A DNA stretch of 64,000 bases from Syncephalastrum monosporum B8922 (taxonomy: Eukaryota; Mucoromycota; Mucoromycetes; Mucorales; Syncephalastraceae): positions 62,001 to 126,000 of the forward strand of contig JNEN01000861.1 in assembly GCA_000697355.1 (NCBI GenBank), read 5' to 3'. Position numbers and translations under genes: made by a program. This document shows, piece by piece, positions 1 to 11,361 of this stretch (position 1 is the first letter of the stretch; the number at the start of each line of letters is the position of its first letter). The notes beneath the pieces were generated by a model. That model was not told the DNA's origin, did no database searches, and worked only from the letters and a program-made list of their open reading frames with translations.

Positions 1-2822
1 ATGGCGCAGGAGCGATTTGGAGAAGGGCAGAATCAGCTAAGCCAAGCCAAAAAGTACAAAAGAAAACATCATGAGTATTCCCTACATGGAGCAGCTTCAT
101 GCTTCTTCAGCGGAAACTTACAGGCTTTCTGAACTCGCGATGGATCTGGCGGCGCATCACATGGAAGTACTGCGCTGGTGTGGAGGCATAAACGACCTGC
201 ATATTGCAGTCTTGGTGCTGGCGCTGGAGTTTCTCTGGGGACGGGTACACATACGGGTTCTCGTCGCACAACTGAAGGTAGCGCTCCAGACGCGACGACG
301 AGTGCTCGGGGCCTTGACCATCGTAGCCGTGTGGCAGCTGGAGCACCAGCCCCGTTCTCTGCAGCCACTTTTGCTCACCCGCAGCGATGAATTGGTCGAT
401 AATGCACTGCGCATTATTGGCAAAGTCACCAAACTGGGCCTCCCAGATGATGAGCGCATTCGGGTCCACAAGCGAGTAGCCGAGCTCGAAGCCCATGACG
501 CCAAACTCGGACAGGGACGAGTTACAGATCGTGAGCTCGCCTTGCTCGGACGAAATGTGGTTCAACATGGTGTAGGTGCTCTCGTTCTTCTGGTCGTGCA
601 AAATCGCGTGCCGCTGCGAAAACGTGCCACGCTCCACATCTTGGCCGGAGCACCGTACGTGCTTGCCCTCCACGAGGAGCGAGCCCCATGCAAGCGCCTC
701 GGCCGTCGACCAGTCAATGTTCTCGCCGGACTGGATGGTCTTCTCCCGGGTCTGCAGAATACGCTTTAGGTTGCGGTGCACATTGAAGTTTTCGGGCAGT
801 CGGGTCAATGCCTCGCCGACTTGCTGGAGCGTCTCGGTGGGAACGCCCGTGGGGTAATGGGGCAGGATCTCTTCCGCGAGTTCCTTGGGTGACTTGAAGC
901 CCGGCCACGAGCTCGACAGCCACTCGCGCGAGGTCGGCTTGTAATCTTTGCTCTTTGCGTAGCTTTCCTCGAGTATCTTCCACACCCGCTTCTTGGTAGC
1001 CTCGATTTCCTCGTCATTCATGGAACCTTCCGATAGGAGCTGCTTGGCGTAAATCTCGGCCACAGGGGGCTGCTTCGCAATGGCTTGGTACATGGCGGGC
1101 TGCGTGAAGCTCGGTTGATCGGTCTCGTTGTGGCCGTGGCGGCGGTAGCACACCAGATCAATCACAACGTCGCGATGGAAGGTCTGGCGCCAGTCGGATG
1201 CCAGTTGCATCACAAATGTCACGGCCTCAGCGTCATCGGCGTTGACGTGGAACACGGGTGCGGAGATGCTCTTGGCAATGTCGGTACAGTAGGGCGTCGA
1301 CCGGCCGAACTGTGGATCGGTCGTGAAGCCGACCTGGTTGTTGACGACAATGTGGATCGTGCCGCCGGTGCTGTAGTGCGGCAGGTCATGGAAACCCATG
1401 GTCTCGTACACGACACCTTGGCCGGCAAACGCGGCGTCACCGTGCATCAGGATCGCCATGGAGTGGTTCTGCTCGGAATCATTGCTGTAGAACTGAAGCG
1501 CGCGCGTCTTGCCAAGGACGACTGGGTTCACGGCCTCCAAATGAGAGGGGTTCGCAACGAGCGAGAGGTGCACACGCTTGCCCGACGGCGTGGGACGCAC
1601 GTAGTTCATGCCCAAATGATACTTGACGTCACCTGATCCTTCCTCGGAGGGCTCCATCGAGCCGCTAAACTCGCAAAAGATGGACTCATTTGGCTTGCGG
1701 ACCACGTTGCTCAGAACGTTCAGACGGCCACGATGTGGCATGCCAATCACAATCGATTCGACGCCTAGGTCCACAGACCGGTCGATCTAAAGCAAGTGCG
1801 ATGAGTACCGTCCCTTATCCATTATGTCTGTCTGTGTCCGTGTGTGTGTGTGTGTGTGTGTGTTACCATGGCCTTCATGCCCGGAACCAGAGTTTCGCCA
1901 CCCTCGAGACCAAACCGTTTCTCCGAGGGATACTTGGACGCCACAAAACGTTCAAAGCTATCCGACCACGTCAAACGGTCGAAAATGACGCGTTTCTCGT
2001 CGCGCGAATAAGAGTAGGGCGTCGCCTTCTCGATGCGATCGCGGATCCAGTCGCACTGTGCGCGATCCGGGATATGGATGTATTCAATGCCGATCGATCC
2101 GCCTAGAGTCGGAAGGCAAGGATAGTCAGTGAATCAATTTTTCTTTTCCTCCCTCCTTTCCCGTTTCTCTTACAGTAAATTTGCTTGAGGTGGTCAATAA
2201 TCTCGCGCAACGTCATTTTTTTCGAAGACTTGCTGCCGTAAGCAGGCAGGATGCCAGGACCAATGGTGAACGTGCGGTCAAGGTCCTTGTCGGTGAAGCC
2301 GTAGTAAGTGTAGGACAGCTCGCGCGGCGCTTCCGACTTCAAGTCGGCTTGCTGGCGCTGGAGCGGGTCGAGGCTGGCGATATGATGGCCGCGCACCTGG
2401 TAAGCACGGACCATCAATTGGATCTTCATGTGGTCGAGGACGTCCCCGTCCGAGCTCGAAATGACGTCCGAGGGCAGACTGGGGAGACGGGCGCTATCCG
2501 AAGGCACCAGCGTGGGCGGCGGCGTGTAGGCCTGGCCGGGCGAGACCCCGCTCGCCATATTTTTAAAATAGACTTGCCACGACAAGTGGACGGACGACGG
2601 GTCCTTGAGCCAGGCTTCGTACATTTCTTCAATGTAGTTGCTCGACGAGCCTTGCAGAAACGCATCCGACGACGACGGCTCGCCATGGGACGCGTACCAT
2701 CGCTTTTGGCACACAGGTGACACTGCTGCCAAACGCGTCGGGCGGATCAGCGCCCGTCGTGGGGGTGTGTACAGTGCAGGCGAGAGCACACGTCCGTACC
2801 GTGTCATCGCCGAGCGATACAT
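1..2822 (-). CDS. KGD1: 2-oxoglutarate dehydrogenase E1 component (3' end beyond window)
   Basis: Thiamine-diphosphate E1 enzyme of the mitochondrial 2-oxoglutarate dehydrogenase complex in the TCA cycle. Exons on the minus strand: 2822-2174, 2102-1867, 1786-122 and 36-1. The phases join perfectly and give 862 codons with the C-terminus (about 150 residues by family length) missing off the left edge. The start MYRSAM is followed by an Arg/Ser-rich presequence ending near KRWYASHG, which fits mitochondrial import. Family landmarks include [12 protein letters not shown] early, the ThDP/Mg region [10 protein letters not shown] near residue 410, [12 protein letters not shown], and EFRKP joined across the last intron to [12 protein letters not shown]. 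The second intron begins GTAAC and then runs into a long CA/TG repeat. It diverges from the CCS1-like gene, with 213 bp between the two start codons. Identity is secure. Confidence 0.96.
1841..1863. repeat. (TG)n microsatellite inside an OGDH intron
   Basis: About 11 TG units on the plus strand, read as (CA)n in the gene. The repeat begins only a few bases after the 5' splice site of the intron 1787-1866, so repeat-length changes would act directly next to the donor. Confidence 0.9.
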
Positions 2823-3035
2823 GATCAAATCAGGAATAAGAAGGCAAGAAGGGAAAGAGAGAGAAACGGAGAAAAAGAAAAACAAAACGACAAGGAGAAA
2901 ACAAAAAGAATGCTGCAAAAGTGAAAAAGTGACGACATGATGCCTGCATAATGCCAAATTCAATCCCAGCCTTGCCTGCGCGTGCTCGCGCAACACCTAC
3001 AAAAATCCCAAGCGGGATGTCTGGCCCTTCCTTTC
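2823..3035. promoter_or_regulatory. Divergent promoter between OGDH E1 and CCS1-like genes
   Basis: The 213 bp between two divergent start codons must hold both 5' regions. The OGDH side is strongly A/G-rich on the plus strand (pyrimidine-rich in the OGDH direction), typical of fungal leaders. I see no clear TATA box. Confidence 0.5.
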
Positions 3036-4102
3036 ATGGGTTCGACCGAGTCTAAAATGCCTTCACCACCGCCCAAAAAGTTGTTCAAGGTAAATCAACC
3101 CCGTCTCTGTCTAATTCTTTTGGAATCCCTACTGACAGTGCCATAGACCGAGTTTGCGGTCGACATGACCTGCGAAACCTGTGTCAACGACATTACTAAT
3201 GTCTTGAGCAAGTTCCCAAGTAAGCACGTCGCCCATATCAGTAGAGAGAATCCGCAATTGACACGTCCTAATTTGGATTGACAGATATCAAAAACTTCCA
3301 AGTGGATCTCGCCGAGCAACGTGTTCTTGTCGAGGGCAGCAGTAAGTCATTGCACCATGACACACGATCTGTGTAGAAGTCAATGGACAGCGCGCTGACT
3401 AATAATTTCTCGAAAATTGTCGACCACACGAAAATATAAAAAACAAAAAAAGTGGCCCCATCCCAGGTCTCGCGTGCGCTCAAAGACACGGGCAGAACCG
3501 TCATTGTACGTGGCCAGGGCGTGGCAGACGGACAGGGCCATTCGGGCGCGGCGGTCTGCATTTTCGACACTTATGGAGACGACCCGTCCCAGCAACTGCC
3601 GCAGGGCACGCAGGGTTTAGCCCGTTTTGTCCAGATTGACAATGACACGTGCCTCATTGACCTGACCGTGGAAGGTCTGTCACCGGGCAAGCATGGCGTG
3701 CATATCCACGAGTGTGGCGACATCTCGCGAGGCTGGCTCTCGACCGGCGACCATTTCAACCCGACCGGCGTCGATCATGGTGATCCAGACGACGGCCACG
3801 TGGGTGACCTGGGCAATATCGAAGTGGCCGAGAATGGCTGGGGCGATCTCGTCATTGAGAGCGATCGCGTCAAGGTGTGGGACATTATCGGGCGCAGCAT
3901 GGTGATCACCAAGAACGAGGACGATCTCGGCCGTGGGCAGCAGCCGACCAGTCGCGTCGATGGCGGCAGTGGCCCTGGCATTCTGTGCGGTATCGTGGCT
4001 CGGAGCGCAGGGGCTTTTGAAAACATGAAGAAGGTCTGCGCTTGTTCTGGCAAGACGCTCTGGGAGGAGGCCCGCCTAGAGGATAAAAAAGTCTCGGCCT
4101 AA
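3036..4102 (+). CDS. CCS1: Copper chaperone for superoxide dismutase (CCS1-like)
   Basis: Delivers copper to and matures Cu/Zn superoxide dismutase in cytosol and mitochondrial intermembrane space. Exons 3036-3089, 3147-3219, 3285-3341 and 3453-4102 give 277 residues in continuous phase. Three family domains are visible: an Atx1/HMA-like domain with copper site M-T-C-E-T-C (Cys27, Cys30); a central SOD-like domain with HGVHIHECGD, GDHFNPTG and GHVGDLGN, which keeps His/Asp positions typical of zinc binding; and a C-terminal C-A-C copper-transfer motif near residues 257-259. An in-frame ATG at 3057 is an alternative start. The exon 3/4 junction builds an ATG codon from A plus TG. The gene is complete; only the first intron borders carry slight doubt. 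Confidence 0.94.
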
Positions 4103-5457
4103 ACTATAAAAGACATCAACAAGTGTCTATATACGAAGCAAACACACTTTTCAAGATCGCTTCTTTTTTACCCCATTTTGTATAGTGCTTTTAACAAATA
4201 ATGTCACAGCCAATGAAAATCAATGTCACTGGTCAATTAAAGATATTGACCTTGTGATTCTTTTTGAGTTTTTTGAGCACCCTCTGAGCATCCAATTAAA
4301 AACGTGAGAGCACCTTTTATGCACCTTTTTCTTTTTCTGCTGAACCCCATTTTTCTTTGTTTCTTTTGGAGCTCTTACTTTTCACCTTGTTACTGTTATA
4401 CTCGAACCTCGTTTTCTTTATCATGCTACAGGCCACGCAAATTGATCACTGAAGCTCCCAAGCTTCGCGGCGGAAATGTCACCAAGTTAGCATCGCACCA
4501 AGCTGCGACAGCGTTGGGCATTCCTCTTTTAAAGCGAAATTTAGAGTCCATGTAACTCGGCGTGGTGACTCTTTGGAGCCTGTTCAAACTGGTTGTCCCA
4601 GAGTTTAATCTATAGTCCATACTGCACCACTTACGAAGGATGTCTACACCGAGTGCCACTCCTGTCCCCTCTACGTTGAAACACGTACTGACTTTGCGAA
4701 CCATGCAAGCTGCGTTTTGCCGCCTTATCTTACCGGTTCTTCAAAAAATCAAGACCGACCGCGTCAAAGATGTGACTTTGGTAGCACCCCACATGGTCCA
4801 CTCAAGCATGGTGGCCGCTAATCCTGATCATGAGCACGACACAGCCTTTGAACATCCCTTTCGCAAGGAAGACGTCGTTGAACGTATGGCGCTTATCAAG
4901 TAGGACAACATCCTGCGTCATGCCTGGCTGGTGCGCCTACTGTACTTCTTGCTTCATTTGCCTCCACGAATTTCCAATTGGACTGAGACCTGGCGAACCC
5001 CTATCCAGATATCTCGCCTGTTGACACGGCCACTGAACAAGCTAGGAATACAACCGCGTAGCTACGACGATTCGATTTCGTATGCATGTCAACAGCAGGG
5101 CGAGTGTAGTAAGGAGCAGCGCAAGACTTTATACAATGTCATATCTCTCGAACTTGAACCGTACTCAAGACCAATATACACGGTTCTTCAACACAGCGGA
5201 CTAGCTCATCGCACTGATCAATAGAGTTGTGTCATCTTTCCCATCGAATCCCTGCGCGCAGTTATCCCAGCCAAGCGATGGCATGCAGAGTTATCCGAGA
5301 CACTCTGCTCTAGCTGTTTGGTGCCACCACCACAAGGCTTGCATTCAAAGTTTGCCATGTCACCCTGCTCACCCTACTCCAAGATCCTTTTACCTTTTAC
5401 GGCGCACCTTTACTCGCAAATCAATTACAGTAACCGCGCGGGTAAGTTATACTTAGT
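4103..5457. other. Gene-poor stretch downstream of CCS1
   Basis: Short frames such as 4640-4903 (87 codons) show no domain or conserved motif that I recognise and no clear intron structure. The frame at 4640 begins with a plausible ATG and could be the remains of a gene, but nothing decides it. Confidence 0.4.
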
Positions 5458-5601
5458 TAAGTTATATTCTCGCCTAACTTATATTCTTTTGATCTCCCGA
5501 GCGTATAGCTGATCCGCGCTGCTACACCCAAATAAGTTCTATTCTGGCCTAAGTTATATTCTTCTGATCCCCCCGAGCGTATAACTTATCCGTGTGGCTA
5601 C
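5458..5601. repeat. Two-copy tandem repeat, about 68-bp unit with inverted ends
   Basis: Unit 1 (5458-5525) and unit 2 (5533-5601) share the order TAAGTT(A/C)TATTCT, CCTAA(C/G)TTATATTCTT, GATC, CCCGAGCGTATA and GGCTAC- or GCTGCTAC-like ends. The beginning (AAGTTATA) and the region after GAGCG (TATAACTT in unit 2) are inverted copies, so each unit can fold back. This looks like the remains of a small inverted-repeat element. Confidence 0.75.
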
Positions 5602-6179
5602 TGTACTGTATTGTGTCGCTCAACTCTTTGCTGGTGGTATTTTTGCTTCGTGTTGACAACCATCAGGCGATTATGATGAACACTGTTGAGGCGTATGGGC
5701 ATGGAAAGACCGTCGATATTCACCGCGAAGCTTCCGGGATAATAAAAGGCGAGCCGATGCCAACCTCGGAGCCACCGCCGTTCAAAACGCGGTATGCAAG
5801 CGTGTGGCCAACGACTGTGACTGCACGCGACGGAAGAAAGCTGGTGATCGGCATGGAGACGTGCAACGTGCTTGTCACGTCGTCTACGCGACTGGATAAG
5901 GCTTTGCCAGCATGCTTGGGCGCCACGACGACGAATTTCGACCTGCTCGCCAAGGAAGAGTCCATGCAGTGCGCCATCTACCAGGACGCTGATAGCGTCC
6001 GCATAGCTCTAGCATTTGCCAGACATACGGATGCAAACACCGCCAGTGACGCGAGTCTTTATCAATTGCGGCAAGTGAACACCAAGTTCAATGACGACTC
6101 TACGTACTCGCTGAGTCGACCATCCGGCCATATCACTTTTTTGTACGGGATTTTTCTTTCTAGTTTGTGTGCATTATAG
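5592..6179 (+). CDS. Hypothetical protein, directly after the tandem repeat
   Basis: An uninterrupted frame of 195 codons; an internal ATG at 5673 (MMNTVEAYGHG) is a more natural start. The first 25 residues are hydrophobic. The rest has no motif I recognise, though its base composition and codon use look protein-like from about 5670 to 6060. It lies isolated and abuts an inverted-end repeat, so it may be a mobile-element cargo frame, a lineage-specific gene or a broken gene. No function is proposed. Confidence 0.3.
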   Translation: MWLLYCIVSLNSLLVVFLLRVDNHQAIMMNTVEAYGHGKTVDIHREASGIIKGEPMPTSEPPPFKTRYASVWPTTVTARDGRKLVIGMETCNVLVTSSTRLDKALPACLGATTTNFDLLAKEESMQCAIYQDADSVRIALAFARHTDANTASDASLYQLRQVNTKFNDDSTYSLSRPSGHITFLYGIFLSSLCAL

Positions 6180-7149
6180 AACTGAAACTCTATCCTCTGT
6201 TGATCTGAAAACAATGTGCCCTTTTGTCCTCCTATCCTAAGTTTTCTTTTACCGATGAATCTTTGTCCAGCGCTCGTGAGTGTGTGGAATAAATCAGCAT
6301 ACTGTATTCTTCTAGTGAATCCATAATCAACTGCTCGTTCAAGAGCATATACAAATATTGAACGAACGGGAATCATCGGTTACAGGTTAAAGGTAGATCA
6401 GTGGTTTCTCATTGTCCCTGGCTGCTACCTTTTTTTTTTTAAAAGCTAATCGCATGTTCGTTAGGGTCACTACATAGGTTGTCTATCTCGACATCCCAGC
6501 ACTGGTAAGAATGCGAGTATCACGACGTGATTTCTATCTAAAAATATGGCATTGATTTTGATTGGCTGTGGCATTACTTGTTGGGAGCACTGTTCACAAA
6601 TCACTCGCCATCATGGTCTATATTTCGCATGAACAGGCACTCATCGTCACATGCAGAACACAAAAACACACAATATGGAAATAACTCGATTTGCAGCAAT
6701 GGTAATGGTAATAACGGTAGTAACAGTTACTGTATTTTGTTTGAACATATAAAAGCATAGACACAAAAAGTGGAATCACGCAAAAAGAAGCGTTAACGAA
6801 GACAAGAGAAAAAAAGGTCCCCATGAACAGTGGGATGTTCAGGAGAGAAGAGGGTGTGGGACAGAACCTGCTAAAATCCCATAGGTGGGGAGGTTCGGTC
6901 AATGGTTGATATGTACGACCCAAAAAGTAAGAGGTGGCGTTGCAACCCTAAACGGGCTATGGGAAAAAAAGGGGGGTGGTGCCAGGATGGGTTACGACCA
7001 AAAGAGTCTTGAGTCGTCCATAATTAGAGGGGGCCGGCTGATATCACCGGGTGGGTGTCGAGGGGTTCCGTTTGGTTTTTTCTTGGTAGCAAAAGACGTA
7101 GTTCGGGACTTGGCAAAATGTGGAAAAAAGAATGTCAAGGGATGCCTTG
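6180..7149. other. Gene-poor stretch, 3' flank of the C2H2 factor gene
   Basis: A/T-rich with homopolymer tracts. I see no convincing coding frame or RNA. The right part (about 6850-7149) is probably the 3' untranslated region of the minus-strand zinc-finger gene. Confidence 0.4.
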
Positions 7150-8556
7150 TCACACAATGGCATCGTGGCCATGTTTCTGTACGAGATGGCGGGTCAGTGC
7201 GTCCTTGCGGCTGAAAGCGGACTCGCAATCCCGGCAGGCAAAGAGCCGTTCGCCGTGGTGGACGGTCGAGATGTGGCGGTCGCGGTCGTGCTTGCGGTCA
7301 AAGCGCTTCTCGCAGACGTAGCAGCCGAATTCCTTGAAACGGGCCTTGTCGTGCGTCTTCTCGTGCGTGTTGAGGTTGTAGCGACGGTTGAACACTTGAT
7401 GGCAAGTGGCGCACTCAAACTTCTTGGCATCGCCCGAGGTCGAGCGGCGAGGATGCTTGGCCCGCTTGCGCTTGGGCTGCGCACGCTTCTCGTCTTGCTC
7501 GCTGCTGGTCGCTTCCTCGTCGTCGTCATCTTGCGAGAGCGCCTTGCGCTTCTTGTTGTTCTTGTCGTCGTCTTGGTCATCTCCTGCATTGTTGTTGCTG
7601 GGCATATCGTCATAGTTGTCGCTGTAGGGCGAGGACTTGGCAGACGACTGTTGCGAGCTCTCTCGGTGGTCGTCATGGTTCATGTCGTCCAAAGCCGAGT
7701 TGTCGTGGTGAGCAGCGTCGTTAAAGTCAAAGTTCTCGAGGAAGGCGTCAATGTGGTCGAGGTGGTCATAGGAAGGTTTAACGTCATAGGCCTCATCGGG
7801 GGCAAGGGGAGGGAAGAGAGAGTCGGCGGCGCTGGCAACGTCTTCCTGGGGCTGCCAGTCCTTGTTCTTGTCGAGCAAAAGCTGAGACGGATCGCCGTTG
7901 AAAGTGGCTGCTGCGTTGGCCTGGTGATGATCGTGCGGCGTGTGCTGCGGCAGGCCGAGGTCCTTGAACAGATCAGCCGAGGGTTGCTTCTTGAAACCAT
8001 CGAGGTAGTTTGCAACCGAGATGTCATTGTTAAAGTCGCCTTCACCCTCGATAAAAGGCGAGAAGTGAGGCGAGGCCTGGAAAGCAGCCAAGTTGGGAGT
8101 GAAGGCTGTGGCAGGCGTGAAAGGTGTGTAAGGTGTGTTCATCGAGGATGAGTCGAGGTAAGGTGTGTCCAGGCAGGGCGAATCCAACAAGGGGGATTGG
8201 ATGGCAGCAGCGGCAGCGGGGGCCACGTCGCCCATCAGAGACTGCAGGATTTCCTGGGGGCACACAGCCTGCTTCTGGTCCATGGACAGTTGCGCAGCTA
8301 CAGCAGCACGCCGACATTCCACAATCAGTCGACAAGCTATAAGAAACTCGGAATCCTCGATTGACTCACCATTGTACACAGAGCCAAAAGTATTATCGCT
8401 ACCAAAGTAGGCGGCGTTCGGGTTAGAGTAGGGCAGCGCATGCGAAGAGCAAGACTGGCTAGTAGAAGAAGAGGACGGCTGGTAATCCATGGTCGTGTCG
8501 AACAAAATACGGTTCAAATCGTCAGAGTTCAAGGTAGGAGTAGACTGAAAAGACAT
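7150..8556 (-). CDS. C2H2 zinc-finger transcription factor
   Basis: Nuclear DNA-binding regulator, complete. The chosen start MSFQSTPTL at 8556 is the first ATG after a pyrimidine-rich leader; the frame stays open further upstream, but that part looks untranslated. The N-terminal two thirds are low-complexity (Ser, Asp, Asn, Pro and repeated LDTPYL-like TP motifs), as in activation regions. A basic patch KRKRAKHPRR follows, then three C-terminal C2H2 fingers: FECATC...HEKTH, FGCYVC...HISTVH and FACRDC...HLVQKH. A 72-nt segment (8369-8298) has intron form (GTGAGT donor, TAG acceptor, CTGAT-like branch) and is in frame without a stop. Splicing gives 444 residues, retention 468. Target genes cannot be predicted. 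Confidence 0.88.
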   Translation of the reverse strand: MSFQSTPTLNSDDLNRILFDTTMDYQPSSSSTSQSCSSHALPYSNPNAAYFGSDNTFGSVYNGESIEDSEFLIACRLIVECRRAAVAAQLSMDQKQAVCPQEILQSLMGDVAPAAAAAIQSPLLDSPCLDTPYLDSSSMNTPYTPFTPATAFTPNLAAFQASPHFSPFIEGEGDFNNDISVANYLDGFKKQPSADLFKDLGLPQHTPHDHHQANAAATFNGDPSQLLLDKNKDWQPQEDVASAADSLFPPLAPDEAYDVKPSYDHLDHIDAFLENFDFNDAAHHDNSALDDMNHDDHRESSQQSSAKSSPYSDNYDDMPSNNNAGDDQDDDKNNKKRKALSQDDDDEEATSSEQDEKRAQPKRKRAKHPRRSTSGDAKKFECATCHQVFNRRYNLNTHEKTHDKARFKEFGCYVCEKRFDRKHDRDRHISTVHHGERLFACRDCESAFSRKDALTRHLVQKHGHDAIV

Positions 8557-9035
8557 GCAGTGGGTTATCACAGGGGGAAATGAAGTGGTATCACGACTAG
8601 ACGAAGACGCCAGTGTAAGGGTGGGGGGAAAGGGTAAAAGGGTATTAAAAAAAGAAGAGGTGGAGGACAGAAAAAAATTGGGTATTGTCCTGAAAAACCA
8701 GACTGCCGCAGCAACACTTTCTTTGTAAATGAAACCCCGCAAAAATCCTTGGCTTAAATCGCTCGATTTGTCAGCCGCTCCGCATTTGCCAAATTACCAT
8801 AGTGATACATTTGCCTTTCTCTGTCTTCTTTCTGCCCTCTGAGCCACAATCAATTGTTCACATACACGTTCGCACACCCCATTGAGTCAAAATTCATATC
8901 GTTTTCTCCTCGCCGCAGCCAATACGCTAAATCTTAACAACCCCTCCTCATGAGCACATGACACAACATGATACCATACAACAGCACATCCAACGGGAGG
9001 TAAAATAAATTGTATATGCATTATCAGTGGTGTGA
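8557..9035. other. Intergenic: C2H2 gene leader and Swi3-like 3' flank
   Basis: Holds the 5' leader and promoter of the zinc-finger gene and, to the right, the 3' flank of the Swi3-like gene. Both genes lie on the minus strand. I see no additional frame or RNA. Confidence 0.5.
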
Positions 9036-11361
9036 TCAAAGTGATATCAGTGTTCGCTGGGGCTGCTTGTTATCCTCGGATTCAGCCCCTGTCCCTGCCG
9101 TCGCCGCCGCCGCAGTCGCCGTCGCCTGCGAAGCTTGTTCCTGTGTGACGGATGATCCTGCCCCTTCCCATTTGAATGTGCTTTCCTCCAAGGAACACAC
9201 CGGCACCAACTGATAGTTCTCCTTCATCAGATTCTCGTTGACGACCTGCTGGAGACGAGTCGGGTTCAGGCCGTTTTCGAGGGCCTCAGTCAACGTGGCA
9301 CCTTTACTGTCAATCTCGTCTTGCACGAGCTTGGTCGTCTTTTGCAGTGCGTACCGCTGCAAGAACAGGTCTTGCCGCTGCTGTGCCATCTGCTCCAGAT
9401 CATTTTCGAGGACCGTCTCGAGATCTTCAAAGTGCTTCATCTTGAGCTCGAGCTTCTTGGCCTCGATATCGATCACCGAATGCACCAGGCGTCGGATCTC
9501 GCGCTCCTCGATCGTCGCCAACGACTGGGCCTTGGCGGCGGCCGAGCCGAGGGCCACCGCCGCTGCCTTTTCCACCGCATTGCGCGGTTTCTTGACTGAC
9601 TTGGGCTCCTCCCCCGCCTCCTCCTGATCGATCTCCATCGCGTCCGGTTTGCGTTTATGGCGTTCCTGGAGCTGTACAGCGGCCGAGGCGGCGGCGGATG
9701 CCACCTCCGGGTCGACCGCACCGGCCAGATAGGCCAGGATGGACATGACCGGGTTATCCGCCTGGGAGAACGGCGTGCGCTTGAATGCAGCGGCCTGCGA
9801 TCCGGGCTGGGCTGCGACAAAAGGCTCCTCGATGGGCATCTCGAGGAAATGCATCATGCACTGCTCGCGCGTGCGTGTGCCGACGTGCTCTGCGATCGAG
9901 TCCCAGTCATCGTCAAAGAGCTCAATGGCCTCCAAAAGCAGCAGCGTCTCTTCATCGGTCCAGTCCTCCTCCTTGTGCTGGAACCGGCCCGGCTCGCATT
10001 TGATGAATTCACTGCTGTAGACCGTGGAGGGAAAGCGGCCCTCCTTGTAGCACAGCGGACACAGATCCATGTTCTTCGTCTTGAGGCTGTGGTAGCGCTC
10101 GCGGGTGCAGTCGGTGCCACACGTAATACAGTAGGTCGTCTTGCCCTCGTCGGTCGCATTCTCAAACAGATGCTGGCGCAGCTGGAGGCTCAGGCTGAGA
10201 TCATCCTTGTCTGCCTTTTTCGTGGTTGCATGGGCCTTAATGCTCGGCCGAAAGGGTTGCAAGCCCCTGGGTGTGTCCGCTGTCAAGCGGAAATGGCCTG
10301 TAAAAGGAGGACCGACCGAAGATGGCCATGTTGACGGGTCACACTAGATTAGAGAGAACGAGACATACAACACACAGGGTTAAACTCTCTTGTCTTGCTT
10401 TCCTTTTCCTATCTGTCAACAACGGTCTTACCTCGCTGTTGATCAAACCCCACTGCTCCAGAAAAGCATGGACGCGCATAATCGCACACACGTCACCGGC
10501 CAGGTTGCGTCTGCAGGCGGTCACGGCCAGGTATTCGCGTGGATTCAAACGGTAGGTGCTAATCATGAAATCGCGGTAATCCTGGTAAATGTTGGGGGTC
10601 TTTGATTTGTTGCGGCCGGTGAAGAATTCAGGCAATGAGACGCGTTCAATGTCGTGGATCGTGTCCAGGCTGAACCAGGACGTGTAGCTGGGCACACTGA
10701 CAGGCTTCACTTGTTCCCACAGGTATTTGCGTGCTTCTTCTTCCACTTTGGATCGTGCGCCATCTGTTGCTGCTTTGGTGTCAGGCGTGTCTTTCTGTTC
10801 TGCTTCCGGCGGTTGCTGTTGCTGTTGCTGTTGTTCTTGCTGTTGTTGTTGTTGTTCCGATGTGGGATTGGAAGGCACGGCAGACGTGGTTGAGGTTGTG
10901 GTGTCAGCAGGGGGGGGGGTGGAAGAAGGATTGGTGCTGAGAGTGCCATTCGTCTCCTGCGATGGTTGTTCTACGTGTGGTGCTGCTGTTGAATCAGAGG
11001 CTGGTACAGCCGCAGCTGTCTCTGCTGCTGTTGATTCTGATGGTTCTTTAGGTTGCTCTGATTCCGGTGCGGCGGGTTCTGGTGCTGTTTCTGATTCTGG
11101 TTGTGGTTGTGGTTCTGGTGCGGACTCGTGTGGAGGTACCACCGGCGTCTCTTCCTCTCCCTTGTCTTGGTTGGCCTGCTCTTCCTGCTGTTGAGACTCT
11201 GCCAGTGGTGCTTGTGTTTCGTCGACGGGAGCAGGTGCTGCCGCGGTTGTGTCTTCAGCCTCCTTCGTCTGCTGAGGCTCGTCTATCTCCATGGCCTCTT
11301 CTGCCTTGATAGGCTCGTCTGTTTTCATGGGCACGTCCACCGCGTCTGTTGGCTCGTTCAT
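9036..11361 (-). CDS. RSC8: SWI/SNF-RSC chromatin remodeller subunit, Swi3/Rsc8 (SMARCC) type
   Basis: Core scaffold subunit of ATP-dependent chromatin remodellers in the nucleus. Exons 11361-10432 and 10343-9036 give 745 residues. Order of parts: an acidic Glu/Pro/Gln-rich N-terminus with a polyQ tract; a SWIRM domain (PSYTSWFSLD ... NPREYLAVTACRRNLAGDVC ... EQWGLINSE, continued after the intron by CDPSTWPSSVGPPF); a small zinc-binding segment (YCITCGTDC ... LCPLCY); a SANT/Myb domain (EEDWTDEETLLLLEAIEL ... REQCMMHFLEMPIE); and a C-terminal coiled coil with heptads over about 110 residues. The start at 11361 follows a pyrimidine-rich leader; an ATG at 11499 in the same frame is less likely. 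One copy in the window; Swi3 versus Rsc8 assignment is open. Confidence 0.93.

Noticed and set aside
107..109. Stop codon of OGDH at 107-109 in the long minus-strand frame
   Set aside because: It lies in an intron (121-37); splicing at GTAAGT joins RKP to [12 protein letters not shown] as in all family members.
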